64,000 bases of DNA from Saccharicrinis carchari (GTDB lineage: Bacteria > Bacteroidota > Bacteroidia > Bacteroidales > Marinilabiliaceae), in contig NZ_FXTB01000011.1 of assembly GCF_900182605.1 (NCBI RefSeq), positions 62,001-126,000 of the forward strand, read 5' to 3'. Position 1 is the first letter of the stretch. Every line of letters starts with the position of its first letter. The position numbers and the translations under genes were made by a program. The notes under the pieces are model-generated. The model did no database searches. It was not told the origin of the DNA and saw nothing but the letters and a program-made list of their open reading frames with translations. Of this stretch, positions 41,750 through 50,975 are shown piece by piece.

Positions 41750-42964
41750 TCATTTTTTTAAAACTTTCACTGGCGAATGGCCAAGATTGCTTTGCTGCAA
41801 ATAATAACAGAGCACTGCCAAGTAAATTGCATTTATACCAGAAGAGAATATGTGCCCAGCCAATGAACCAATTAATATGTATTGACTAACAAAAAAAAGT
41901 CCTATTGCGTTTTTTCTAGTAAATGCAAATATTGTTTGGCGCAGTAGAATAAAAAACAATCCAAATCCTATAAGCCCTGAAAACAAATATAAATCCACTA
42001 AGCCCATCTCTGAAACAGGCATATCAACATAAGTACCGCCAATAAAAATGTTATACCATTTCCATTGTGCTAACAATGGAATCACACTTTGTTCAAATAA
42101 GAGGTTACGTTTGGAGGTAATAGCATACAATAATCCTTGATCCAGGTACCTTACATAGAAGAAACTAAAAATACCCGAAACGTAAGCGAAAATACAAAAG
42201 GCTATAATAGTAAGTACAATGCCTAGTATTTTTTGATTAATGGAAATCCGTTTTATGGAAAAAAACATGAATAAAGAGTAGCAGAACAAGTAGAGCGCTA
42301 TCGCCTTAGTTCCAAGAATTAAGGATGCAAACAGCAGTAATATAAGTGAAACGGTATACTTAATACTTTTTTCTTTAAGCATTACACTACCAAAGTAAGT
42401 AACCCCAATCATCCAGAAAAATGTAATCTCATTTTGAGTTGAAAACGGTGGTTTGAATCCAAAACGATTTCCATCATAAGTGTAAAAATAAGATAAATCA
42501 AATGCAAAGGCAACTATTACTATTACAGCCGATAGAATAAATATACTTTCAAAAATTACTTTAATGTCACCCCATCTAAACTTAAAAGACTGAATACCCA
42601 CGAAGAGCAACATGGGGAAAATATACTTATTTCCTTCTTTAAACAACTGAAATAAATGATTGTAACTTATTGTAGCACTTGTTGAATAAATACTTAAACC
42701 ATATGCGATTATAGGAATAATAGAAAAGCACAGAATCATTAATAAAAAAGAGCGTCCCCACCCTCTGATCAACAATATTAAAATAAGAATAACCTCTACT
42801 ATTCCCTTACCATAATAGGAAATACTATTGCTACTATTTAAACCTTGAGTTTGATCGGTGTAAAAATTGACCACATCCAGAATAAAAAAAAGAGACATGG
42901 CATATGATACACCGTGCCTCCTAAATAAGTTCTTTATTCCGCTACTATTGAGATACGACTTCAT
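41750..42964 (-). CDS. O-antigen polymerase/ligase-like membrane protein
   Basis: 404 residues from the ATG at 42964, overlapping the preceding glycosyltransferase by 20 nt; a TTG at 43018 would give a longer overlap. About ten to eleven hydrophobic helices and one larger loop near 265-325 suggest a Wzy or O-antigen-ligase type protein; sequence motifs of these families are too weak to decide. It is the second such gene in the locus (the other is at 45849), so one could polymerise and the other ligate. Confidence 0.7.
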   Translation of the reverse strand: MKSYLNSSGIKNLFRRHGVSYAMSLFFILDVVNFYTDQTQGLNSSNSISYYGKGIVEVILILILLIRGWGRSFLLMILCFSIIPIIAYGLSIYSTSATISYNHLFQLFKEGNKYIFPMLLFVGIQSFKFRWGDIKVIFESIFILSAVIVIVAFAFDLSYFYTYDGNRFGFKPPFSTQNEITFFWMIGVTYFGSVMLKEKSIKYTVSLILLLFASLILGTKAIALYLFCYSLFMFFSIKRISINQKILGIVLTIIAFCIFAYVSGIFSFFYVRYLDQGLLYAITSKRNLLFEQSVIPLLAQWKWYNIFIGGTYVDMPVSEMGLVDLYLFSGLIGFGLFFILLRQTIFAFTRKNAIGLFFVSQYILIGSLAGHIFSSGINAIYLAVLCYYLQQSNLGHSPVKVLKK

Positions 42965-44036
42965 TAAATAATTCTTCGTATTGAGATACAATCCTCTCCC
43001 AACTATAAAGCTTTTCAATTTTTATAAAATTTGCGTTTACAAATTCATCCCTTTTGTCGTTAGGGTAATTTACTATCATATGCCTAACATCTTCTTTTGT
43101 TTTGAAATATACAGCATCATCGCCCAGAATTGATCTATTAAACAAATTATCATTGGCACAAATTAAAGCGCCTGAACCCATTGCCTCTAATAAACTTGGA
43201 TTAGTTCCCCCAACCGTATGCCCGTGAAAATAAATATGAGAGAAATATCTTAGGTTGTTGAGTATGTTTATATCATAAACCCCTCCTACAAATCGAATAT
43301 TTGCATTGTGTTTATACTTTCTCTTCAAATAATCACCATACTTTGTTTTATGATTACCTATAACAAGAAATGATTGCCCTTGGTTTGCTAAATCAATACC
43401 ATTCAAAATAATTTCAATGCTATTTTCCGGCTCCAACCTGGCGATCAACATACTGTACTGATGGGCTGTAACATCATACTCCTTAAGACAATCAACCGAA
43501 TAATCCTTTACTACATGCGATCCATAGGGGATATATGTAGAATTCTCATTATATTTATCTTTCAAATATTTTTGAATCCCTATTGAATCCGCCACCAAAT
43601 GATGACTATATTTAACACCCAACTTTTCGGCATATAACAGAAACTGCTGTACTTTTTTAGAATACTTAGTCCGCCTCCATTCCAAACCATCCATATTGGT
43701 AACCACTTTGGTCTTGTTAGGAAGCAGTTTTCCCCAGATACTGCTACTTGTATATCCTAATTGTAGGATGATATCAAATCCTCTTTTCCTTGAGTCAAGA
43801 ATACAGTTTAAATCGTATATAAACTGGCCTGATGTTCCAATTTTTTCTTCGGGATCGTATTTATGTATAATTTTTACACCCTCCCACGTTTTCTCTTGAT
43901 AGGGATGATAATGACTATTGTAGACCGAAACATCATGCTCCTTATCCACTAAGTATTTGGCTAAATATTCGGCAAACTGTTCAAATCCCCCATAGTAGTT
44001 TGGGATACCTCTTGTACCTATTATTGCTATGTTCAT
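42945..44036 (-). CDS. Glycosyltransferase with DUF1972 domain (GT4-like)
   Basis: 363 residues. N-terminal DUF1972 domain with GTRGIPNYYGGFEQFAEYLA (about 7-26), then a GT-B glycosyltransferase-1 half with EPENSIEIILNGI and HGHTVGGTNPSLLEAMGSGALI, where the E-x7-E donor-site pattern lies. Related proteins are often rhamnosyltransferases acting on polysaccharide repeat units, which would fit the rfb genes alongside; this specificity is inference. Confidence 0.87.
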   Translation of the reverse strand: MNIAIIGTRGIPNYYGGFEQFAEYLAKYLVDKEHDVSVYNSHYHPYQEKTWEGVKIIHKYDPEEKIGTSGQFIYDLNCILDSRKRGFDIILQLGYTSSSIWGKLLPNKTKVVTNMDGLEWRRTKYSKKVQQFLLYAEKLGVKYSHHLVADSIGIQKYLKDKYNENSTYIPYGSHVVKDYSVDCLKEYDVTAHQYSMLIARLEPENSIEIILNGIDLANQGQSFLVIGNHKTKYGDYLKRKYKHNANIRFVGGVYDINILNNLRYFSHIYFHGHTVGGTNPSLLEAMGSGALICANDNLFNRSILGDDAVYFKTKEDVRHMIVNYPNDKRDEFVNANFIKIEKLYSWERIVSQYEELFNEVVSQ

Positions 44037-44045
44037 TTTAACGGA

Positions 44046-45146
44046 CTAACAAATATCGTCAAGTGCGATCTGAAATCTATTGATATAGGCCTCTTCAGTA
44101 TACATATGCTCATAGAGATCATTACCTTTCCTTGCAATATTTTTACATAAATTATTTGAATTTAAAACTTTCTCAAGTGCTGTAACTAATGAATCAACAT
44201 TGTTTGGTTCAAAATAAAAACCAGACTCCCCATCATTAAAAATTTCCGCAAGACCTCCGATCTTTGATGCTAATGTTATGGAACCTACACTCATCGACTC
44301 TATCGCAACCAAGCCAAATGATTCCGGCTTTTTGGATGGTATCACAACAATATCCGCCCATTCATAATCCGAGCTTGGAAAATTACTAAATCCTCTAATA
44401 TCAACAATTCCTTCAAGCTTATTATGCTTTATTAAGTCGTATATTTCGTTTTTATAATGATTCTGATTATCAAAAACATCGCCTATAATCCTCACTTTTA
44501 GGGAATATTTAGATTTTAAGGCAACCAATGCTTTTAATAATATATCATGACCTTTCATTGAATTAATTCGACCAATTTGTAATATCTTAAATTCGCCAGA
44601 GAACGCACGCTCCTTAAAATCGAATCCTTTTATGCCATTCAAAACAACCTGCCCTTTATTAAGCTTCGTAAAAGCATTTTTTGTCGCTTGCGAAACAAAT
44701 ATGCAATTAGTCTTAGAGAATAATAGGAGCTTTTCAAAAAACGATCTGATTATGCCATCAACAATTTCATGTATATGAACAATACATTTTGACTTACTAA
44801 ACCTGCTTGCAAGCAAATAATCAAAAACTACAATTGAGTTAATATAAATAAGGTCGAAAGAATTACAAAACTGTACTTTTTTGGGTAATATAAAAAGGCC
44901 GCGCAAAACATTACTGAAATTAAATTTCTTAAAGTCACTCTTTCTTAATACTGCCATTGGTGAAAATATGACTTCATCCGCCAATCCCTCCTCAATAATT
45001 TTGGAACTTAATATACCTTCTACAGGTAAATGAACGGTTATGTGTATATCACCGTACCGCTTTCTAAAGCCTTTAAGTGAAAGCATGAACATTCTATCTG
45101 ACCCGTATAATTCATATCCTTGATGAACACATAAAATATTCTTCAT
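44046..45146 (-). CDS. Glycosyltransferase, GT4 family
   Basis: 366 residues, GT-B fold. C-terminal half has LQIGRINSMKGHDILLKALVAL and the donor-site stretch SKKPESFGLVAIESMSVGSITLASKIGGLAEIF with a DGESGFYF sequence after it. Cytoplasmic, adds a sugar to the lipid-linked unit. Its ATG overlaps the stop of the acyltransferase gene by one base, and the next glycosyltransferase starts 9 nt downstream. Sugar specificity not deducible. Confidence 0.88.
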   Translation of the reverse strand: MKNILCVHQGYELYGSDRMFMLSLKGFRKRYGDIHITVHLPVEGILSSKIIEEGLADEVIFSPMAVLRKSDFKKFNFSNVLRGLFILPKKVQFCNSFDLIYINSIVVFDYLLASRFSKSKCIVHIHEIVDGIIRSFFEKLLLFSKTNCIFVSQATKNAFTKLNKGQVVLNGIKGFDFKERAFSGEFKILQIGRINSMKGHDILLKALVALKSKYSLKVRIIGDVFDNQNHYKNEIYDLIKHNKLEGIVDIRGFSNFPSSDYEWADIVVIPSKKPESFGLVAIESMSVGSITLASKIGGLAEIFNDGESGFYFEPNNVDSLVTALEKVLNSNNLCKNIARKGNDLYEHMYTEEAYINRFQIALDDIC

Positions 45147-45835
45147 TATCTTTTCTTTAATACTCTTGCTGGCACACCTCCTATAATAGAATTTGGTTCA
45201 TATATCCCTCGAGATACAACAGAACCAGCAGCAATAACGCAACCATCTTGCACAATGACTCCATCTAAAATTGTTACTTTAGCACCAATCCAACAATTAT
45301 TTCCTATTTTTATTCCACAACGATTCACCCCTTGATTCTTAATCAACACGTCAAGTCGGTTAAAATTATGGTTTTCAGCATGAAAGGACACCCAGTTTCC
45401 CATTATTGTATCATCGCCAATTATAATTCCCCCGGCACATCCAAAAAAACCATCAGTTCCCAAACTAGTTCCATTTCCAATATGGATTCCTATCCCAGGA
45501 TTAAAAAGGGATCCAGAACATTCTATTCTTGTATTTTTACCAATACTTACATTATTACCAATAATAACACCTTGCTCTGAGAATGCATCTATATAAGCAT
45601 TAGATTCAATCTTAACATTATTCCCGATCTTAAATAGATTTTTAGCCCTGATTTTTACACTATAATGTATAAAATTATACCTGAAAAAAGGAAATGTTAA
45701 TACCCACCCTCTTATTGCCATTAGTAGATAACGGGATAATAAATTAAGAATATAACCCAACGGTAGGCTTTTACTTAATCGAGCACCTTTTTTAAAAACT
45801 ACTCGTAATATATAATTTAGAATATTTACGACCAA
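45146..45835 (-). CDS. Hexapeptide-repeat acyltransferase
   Basis: 229 residues if the TTG at 45835 is used; the first ATG (45721) would remove 38 residues. Left-handed beta-helix with many [LIV]-G-x4 turns from about residue 68, the catalytic-type His in SFHAENHNFNRLD, and the closing GCVIAAGSVVSRGIYEPNSIIGGVPARVLKKR. Resembles WcaF/NodL-type O-acetyltransferases that modify polysaccharide units with acetyl-CoA. Next to glycosyltransferases, so modification of the repeat unit is likely. Confidence 0.86.
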   Translation of the reverse strand: MVVNILNYILRVVFKKGARLSKSLPLGYILNLLSRYLLMAIRGWVLTFPFFRYNFIHYSVKIRAKNLFKIGNNVKIESNAYIDAFSEQGVIIGNNVSIGKNTRIECSGSLFNPGIGIHIGNGTSLGTDGFFGCAGGIIIGDDTIMGNWVSFHAENHNFNRLDVLIKNQGVNRCGIKIGNNCWIGAKVTILDGVIVQDGCVIAAGSVVSRGIYEPNSIIGGVPARVLKKR

Positions 45836-45848
45836 AATATAACTATTG

Positions 45849-47057
45849 CTATAATTTTATAATCTTGTTTACTTTCACATTCAACTTTTCGCTTTCATCT
45901 TTTAAAGGTGTTAAAGATAAAATCCAAATATAATACTCCACTGTAGAAGTAATAAAACTTCCTGTAAATTGATATAGAAAGATGAAAACAAATAAATTTT
46001 TATTGAATAAAGATAATTTATCAAAGAATCTTATAAATAGTATTAAGGGTAGTAATATTCTAAATAAGAAGAAACCTAAAAAACCATATATCGCAAGCGT
46101 TTCGGCGCTTGCATTAGGTAATGAAACACGCTTCCAACCTTCATTATAATTATAAAAAGCTCGTATATATTTTTCTCCAACAATTTTAATTTGACCAAGA
46201 CCTATACCAAAAATTAAACTTTTTGAATTAGCCATTACAGTAGCAAGGAAAAATGCATCCGTTGTTCTTCCACTACCGGAACTATCTTTTCCTTGAATTA
46301 ACAAGTTAACACGTGTTGAAATAGGATTATGCGTTATAAAAGTAAGAGTACCAAACAATGATAAAATTAAAAACATATATACCAATGCTTTCTTGACTCT
46401 ACGTTTAATTATACTAAAACCATATACTATAAAAACAGATAAAAATAGTAATGCAATTGCACCTAATGAAAGAGTCAATAAATAGGGGATTAGCACCAAA
46501 ATAAATAAAACATATGATTTAAAACCCCTATAATTAGCATAAATATCGGAAATGTAGTAAATCAGAACGGGTGTGGATAATAATGCATAGAATGAGGGTT
46601 CATAAACTAATCCTTTATAGCGCGGAATGTTTAATAATCCCAAGCCGAAATTATGCCACCTGTAAAACAGGCCACTTTCAGGCCAAAAGAAGAATGGGAT
46701 ACTAACAATAAATAAAATAAATCCAATTTTAGCAATCCATTCAAAAATTACAGCAAATTCATTCTTATTTATGAGTATATACCTGTGAATAAAAAAACAA
46801 TTAATCAATACTATTATCAAAAGAAGCAAAGTTTTGACATATTCGAACAAGTTAATTCCTATTGCATAATGAAATGCAAAATATAACAAACTGACAATAA
46901 TTACATAAAATAAAATTCTTGAATATTTTTTATTCAACAATACCTTATCAAATCGTAAAATTGATAATATATTAGTATACAACAATGGCATTGGAAGTCC
47001 AAGTACATTAAAAAACTGAAATATAATTGCTATTGCAATGTTTTTCTTAATAATCAT
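45849..47057 (-). CDS. Wzy-like polysaccharide polymerase
   Basis: 402 residues, strongly hydrophobic with about eleven membrane helices. It has an extracytoplasmic segment near 255-310 containing GSGRTTDAFFLATVMANSKSLIFGIGLGQIK, which resembles the Wzy_C region of O-antigen polymerases/ligases. The A+T content is visibly high. Lies in the serotype core between the candidate nonulosonate transferase and the acyltransferase. Name wzy is positional. Confidence 0.72.
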   Translation of the reverse strand: MIIKKNIAIAIIFQFFNVLGLPMPLLYTNILSILRFDKVLLNKKYSRILFYVIIVSLLYFAFHYAIGINLFEYVKTLLLLIIVLINCFFIHRYILINKNEFAVIFEWIAKIGFILFIVSIPFFFWPESGLFYRWHNFGLGLLNIPRYKGLVYEPSFYALLSTPVLIYYISDIYANYRGFKSYVLFILVLIPYLLTLSLGAIALLFLSVFIVYGFSIIKRRVKKALVYMFLILSLFGTLTFITHNPISTRVNLLIQGKDSSGSGRTTDAFFLATVMANSKSLIFGIGLGQIKIVGEKYIRAFYNYNEGWKRVSLPNASAETLAIYGFLGFFLFRILLPLILFIRFFDKLSLFNKNLFVFIFLYQFTGSFITSTVEYYIWILSLTPLKDESEKLNVKVNKIIKL

Positions 47058-47087
47058 TAGTTGAGAAACTTACTTATCAATATCTAA

Positions 47088-48119
47088 TTAAATTTCGCAG
47101 ACAACTTCAAAAAAAACTCTTGGCAAAGATTCCAAATACTCATTAAATGCAGTGTTTTCTACAGGTAGAAACTTCTTAAAGGTAGCTGACTTTGATCCGC
47201 AAATGTTGGCATATATCCCAATACTGCTTGCTATATGGTAAAAGCACACATTTTTTTTAAAAGTATAAGCCATGTTTTCCAATGTCTGGTCTCTTTTTAG
47301 GTAAATTACAGTTATTTCATTCGAAAAAGTTTCTAATAACTCTGTAAATGCGTTTTGAGATCCCTCAAACTGATAATGCACTGGATGAAACTTTATATAT
47401 ACTATTGTTTCATTTTTACTAACTAAATATTTGAGTAATTTTTGAAGCGCATACAAATAGTCATCCAATTTTAATAAATTTGCTTGTGCGAAAGCTTCGA
47501 GAACAATTACGCTCAAGCGACTTTTGTCTTTATAATTTGTACATTTCTCGAACGGCAATGTTAATATCTTTTTATTTGCAATATCAGGAAATGCTAGTTC
47601 TGAAATTGCATAAAAATCTTTAAATTTATTATTCCTACATTCATAAAAATCATATATTTTACTTCCCAGCATTGGAAAATTAATCATATAAAAAATATTT
47701 CGCAACCATCCTAACAAATATATTTTTCTAGAAAAAAACGATATATGCAAACTATTTTTTCTTTCAACACTGTGGTAACTAACCATCCCTTCTTCCATAT
47801 AACTGTATGAGTGGCACGATTCCATCCTTGTCAACAGTTGAAATATAGGAAATCCACTAGATGGTATATATAAGTCAAATTGCTTTGAACTTAAAAACGT
47901 TAAAATCCTATTTCTTAGATTATAAACTTTTATCCATGATTTAAATATACATAAAGAAGGTATCAACTCCGGCAGTGAGAATACATTATCAAATTCACTA
48001 ACTATGAATTTTCGTAAAGTAAGTATGTATATATCTTCATTTCTTAATTTATAATCTTTGACAATCTGCTTAGTGATTAATAATGCTATTGGACTATGTA
48101 TAACAAAAACACTTTTCAT
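47088..48119 (-). CDS. Candidate nonulosonate (sialic-acid-type) glycosyltransferase
   Basis: 343 residues, no signal peptide. Three spaced motifs resemble those of the GT52 and GT38 bacterial sialyltransferases: an acidic EEG at 109-111 (YMEEGMVSYH), HP at 245-246 (YIKFHPVHY) and a Ser pair at 298-299 (YHIASSIGIYANI). In those families the D/E-D/E-G and HP motifs hold the general base and CMP-sugar phosphate contact. Overall similarity is weak by eye. Context supports it: neuB and neuA homologues lie upstream in the same operon and no other CMP-sugar transferase is visible. The ATG overlaps the wzx stop by one base. Confidence 0.6.
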   Translation of the reverse strand: MKSVFVIHSPIALLITKQIVKDYKLRNEDIYILTLRKFIVSEFDNVFSLPELIPSLCIFKSWIKVYNLRNRILTFLSSKQFDLYIPSSGFPIFQLLTRMESCHSYSYMEEGMVSYHSVERKNSLHISFFSRKIYLLGWLRNIFYMINFPMLGSKIYDFYECRNNKFKDFYAISELAFPDIANKKILTLPFEKCTNYKDKSRLSVIVLEAFAQANLLKLDDYLYALQKLLKYLVSKNETIVYIKFHPVHYQFEGSQNAFTELLETFSNEITVIYLKRDQTLENMAYTFKKNVCFYHIASSIGIYANICGSKSATFKKFLPVENTAFNEYLESLPRVFFEVVCEI

Positions 48120-49390
48120 TATTGAGAATTTTTCAAGCTTTTCTTAAACAACCATGGCATTGCATAAACACTAGAACTCAAGACCCAAGTCAAAATAAAT
48201 GTTAGAAAATATGAAATCAGTGAAGCTTTTGCAGCACCAACAATTCCTTCGTACTGAATACCAAAGTATACAAATGCTAAATGTATTAAACCCGTTGTAA
48301 GTGTAATTTTTGCTAGTAACTTTGTTTTATTGGCGTAAAATATATAATTAACAACCATTAAATACATACCATGAAAAGCAGCTGCAAAAGCAAAATATGG
48401 AATTAAATCTAATGCTTCAACATATTTTTCCGTTGCTATGATTTTCAAAATATATTTTGAAAATAAAGACACAAAAGTTGCCAATACCATAATAAGTCCA
48501 AAATAAACATATGTATACTTCACAAGCGCTACCTTATTTTCAGTTGATATATTGAGCAATTTCCTATATAAAAATGGTTGGTACGCTTGATTAATTGCCA
48601 TTGCTAACATTGAAATTCCAAAACCTATTTGATATCCTGCAGAGTATATCCCAACAGCAGAAGCTGTTAAAAGCTTCATTATGACTATCCGATCCACCCC
48701 ATTTCGTAACCAAAAACTTAGTTGGTGTGGAATCAGTGGAAAACCAAAGTTAAAGGCCTCTTTAAAATATGCATAATTAAAAACATAGTTAACATACTTA
48801 TTTTTAATCAGAAAAAAAATTGAATAGCAACCAAAAAAAGAAGTAGCTAGAATAATCCCAATAAAACGTCCTTCATGGTTATAGAAAAAAACTGTAATTA
48901 AAACCAGAGATATCACAATTTCTAAAATCATGTTTGAAACTTGGAGAACACCATATTTTATCGCCTTATTTTCCATTTTCAATACTCCTGTAACTATAAC
49001 ATAAAATTGCTTGAAAAAAGCGATAAAAAAACCTATAAAGACCCAAACTACATCAATTGCAAGTAATTTAGCTATTACATTCTTAAATGCAATTAGCACT
49101 ATTAAAACTACACAAGAAGATATAATAAATAAAACGATAGATGATGAGATAAACGCAGATAAGTCATACTTACTTAACTTATAAAAGTTGACGTTTATTA
49201 CACCTTGCACACTGAGTCCAGAAAATATTAACATAACAAAAATATATGTTGTATAAAGAGATAGTATGCCATATTCATCAGGAGTTAAATACCTAGTCAG
49301 AATGGGTAATAAAATAAAAGGAATTCCTTTATTGAAGAATTCCGTTAACATATAAACAAATGAATCTTTAAATAATCTATTGATTTTCAT
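48119..49390 (-). CDS. Wzx-type flippase (polysaccharide biosynthesis protein)
   Basis: 423 residues with about twelve membrane helices. MATE/MVF-superfamily oligosaccharide translocase: starts FKDSFVYMLTEFFNKGIPFILLPILTRYLTPDEYG, a pattern typical of Wzx/RfbX, and ends with a Lys-rich tail. Should flip the undecaprenyl-linked repeat unit across the inner membrane. Three nucleotides after the 526-residue gene. Confidence 0.88.
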   Translation of the reverse strand: MKINRLFKDSFVYMLTEFFNKGIPFILLPILTRYLTPDEYGILSLYTTYIFVMLIFSGLSVQGVINVNFYKLSKYDLSAFISSSIVLFIISSCVVLIVLIAFKNVIAKLLAIDVVWVFIGFFIAFFKQFYVIVTGVLKMENKAIKYGVLQVSNMILEIVISLVLITVFFYNHEGRFIGIILATSFFGCYSIFFLIKNKYVNYVFNYAYFKEAFNFGFPLIPHQLSFWLRNGVDRIVIMKLLTASAVGIYSAGYQIGFGISMLAMAINQAYQPFLYRKLLNISTENKVALVKYTYVYFGLIMVLATFVSLFSKYILKIIATEKYVEALDLIPYFAFAAAFHGMYLMVVNYIFYANKTKLLAKITLTTGLIHLAFVYFGIQYEGIVGAAKASLISYFLTFILTWVLSSSVYAMPWLFKKSLKNSQ

Positions 49391-49393
49391 AGA

Positions 49394-50974
49394 TTATTCA
49401 TTACAAAATTCACTATACATAGTTATCACATTTTCCATCTCATCTGTATGAGCATAATTATCCCCAATATGAATTGCAATATCATAGATATAATTTGGTA
49501 TTCTTGTTTTATATTTTGCTCGAATTGCTCTCTTTATTTCTTCAACCTGTTGAGATATAGGTCTATTATTTGAAGCCTTTCGTCTAAAATTAGGTTCAGA
49601 AATAAAAACTCTTAGGATGCCAATCTCGCAATTATAATTATTCATTGCATTCAGTTTCTTTTTAATCTTCCAATCTTCAATATCATCACAAGCATAAATT
49701 TTAGATACGAACTCCTCAAAATAATCTTTCTTTAAATTCATTCTTTTAAAACTTAAAACTCCATTCGACTTTTGAATATCAGAAATAATCTCCGAAAAAA
49801 ACTCCATTACAGGCGGCCAAATAATAAATGTAAAGTAACATTTACTATCTTGAATTACCATTTCCACTCTTTTATTAATTAAATTAATTTCGTGCTCACT
49901 AAAGCCATTACTTTTAAACCAATTAATATCATACACTGCCTCATTTTCTTTTTTATCAAAATAATTCCTATTGGCAATATTAACACTGACAAATTGTTCC
50001 TTGAAGTAAATTGCGCATGCAAGTCTATGAGATCCGTCTAAAATACTTCCTTTTCTTGAAATAGGTATTTCTGAATAATTATCAAACCCATTTATTTGAA
50101 TACTATTTATTAATTGGATGAATCTTTCTTTTGCTCCATCATTTAATCCGTCACTCCTAATATGTTGCATTTTATTATATAAATCCCACCCAAAATCATT
50201 TATTTTGTAATAATTTTCAATTGCCAACAGTCGCACAACTGAATCACATCTATTAAACCCATTAATCGTAAATTGTTTAGAAATTAGTTCCCTAACATTC
50301 ATTTTAAAAATGATTTCAGGAAATTTATCTCCCAGCCAAGACTTTCTTCTTAATCCAATATTTTCTAATGAATTTATTAACTTTTCTTTAAGTTTTGGAA
50401 TGGATAGAAAAATTAACGGAAAAAATATAGGAACTCTTAATAAAAATATAATCCTTTTGTATAGTGGTGCCAGTAAATCCAATCTTTTAAACGCATATGC
50501 TTTTTGCCAATTTCGCAATAAATAATACCAATGCTGTTGCTTTTTGGGAAATTGAACTACCTCAGCAATTCTAAAAATTAACTCATTATCGCTAGAAAGA
50601 AAATAAATCCCACCTACACATACTCGACTTTTCATTACGTGTTCTACAAAAGTAGTCGATATGTATTTATTATACGATAAAATGTCAATCTGAAGTACTA
50701 ACTTACCATTTTTCTCAAAACGGACTTTACAATTTCCTTCCTTTCGAATTACATAGTACTCGCCACTTCCCACCTTAATTTTTTCCGCCTCTTTAATGAG
50801 TTTTAATTCATCAGTTTTTAGAACAACAATATCTATATCGTCAAATATATTTTTCCTGAGAATCTCATCCCCTTTTCTAAAGTCTTCTTTAATAACTACA
50901 TAAGCCAAACTTGATATTCTAACGAAAAAACTCCTTAATTCCTGCTCTACGTCTTGCATTTTTGCCATATCCAT
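49394..50974 (-). CDS. Unrecognised three-part protein: nucleotidyltransferase-like, ParB/Srx-like, and unknown C-terminus
   Basis: 526 residues, no whole-length family that I recognise. Residues ~25-160 look like a small nucleotidyltransferase: an Asp pair in FDDIDIV (D46, D48) and a third Asp in LQIDIL (D97). Around 275-335 is a ParB/sulfiredoxin-like segment, KGSILDGSHRLACAIYF, with the D-G-x-H-R box at 313-317. From ~370 to the end is a separate domain with IWPPVMEFF, then YDIAIHIGDNYAHTDEM at 497-513. A short hydrophobic patch (~175-192) may be buried. It lies 1 nt from the neuA-like gene and 3 nt before wzx, so it is translated with the glycan genes. Possible roles are transfer of a nucleotide- or phosphate-linked decoration; not established. 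Confidence 0.75.
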   Translation of the reverse strand: MDMAKMQDVEQELRSFFVRISSLAYVVIKEDFRKGDEILRKNIFDDIDIVVLKTDELKLIKEAEKIKVGSGEYYVIRKEGNCKVRFEKNGKLVLQIDILSYNKYISTTFVEHVMKSRVCVGGIYFLSSDNELIFRIAEVVQFPKKQQHWYYLLRNWQKAYAFKRLDLLAPLYKRIIFLLRVPIFFPLIFLSIPKLKEKLINSLENIGLRRKSWLGDKFPEIIFKMNVRELISKQFTINGFNRCDSVVRLLAIENYYKINDFGWDLYNKMQHIRSDGLNDGAKERFIQLINSIQINGFDNYSEIPISRKGSILDGSHRLACAIYFKEQFVSVNIANRNYFDKKENEAVYDINWFKSNGFSEHEINLINKRVEMVIQDSKCYFTFIIWPPVMEFFSEIISDIQKSNGVLSFKRMNLKKDYFEEFVSKIYACDDIEDWKIKKKLNAMNNYNCEIGILRVFISEPNFRRKASNNRPISQQVEEIKRAIRAKYKTRIPNYIYDIAIHIGDNYAHTDEMENVITMYSEFCNE

Positions 50975-50975
50975 A

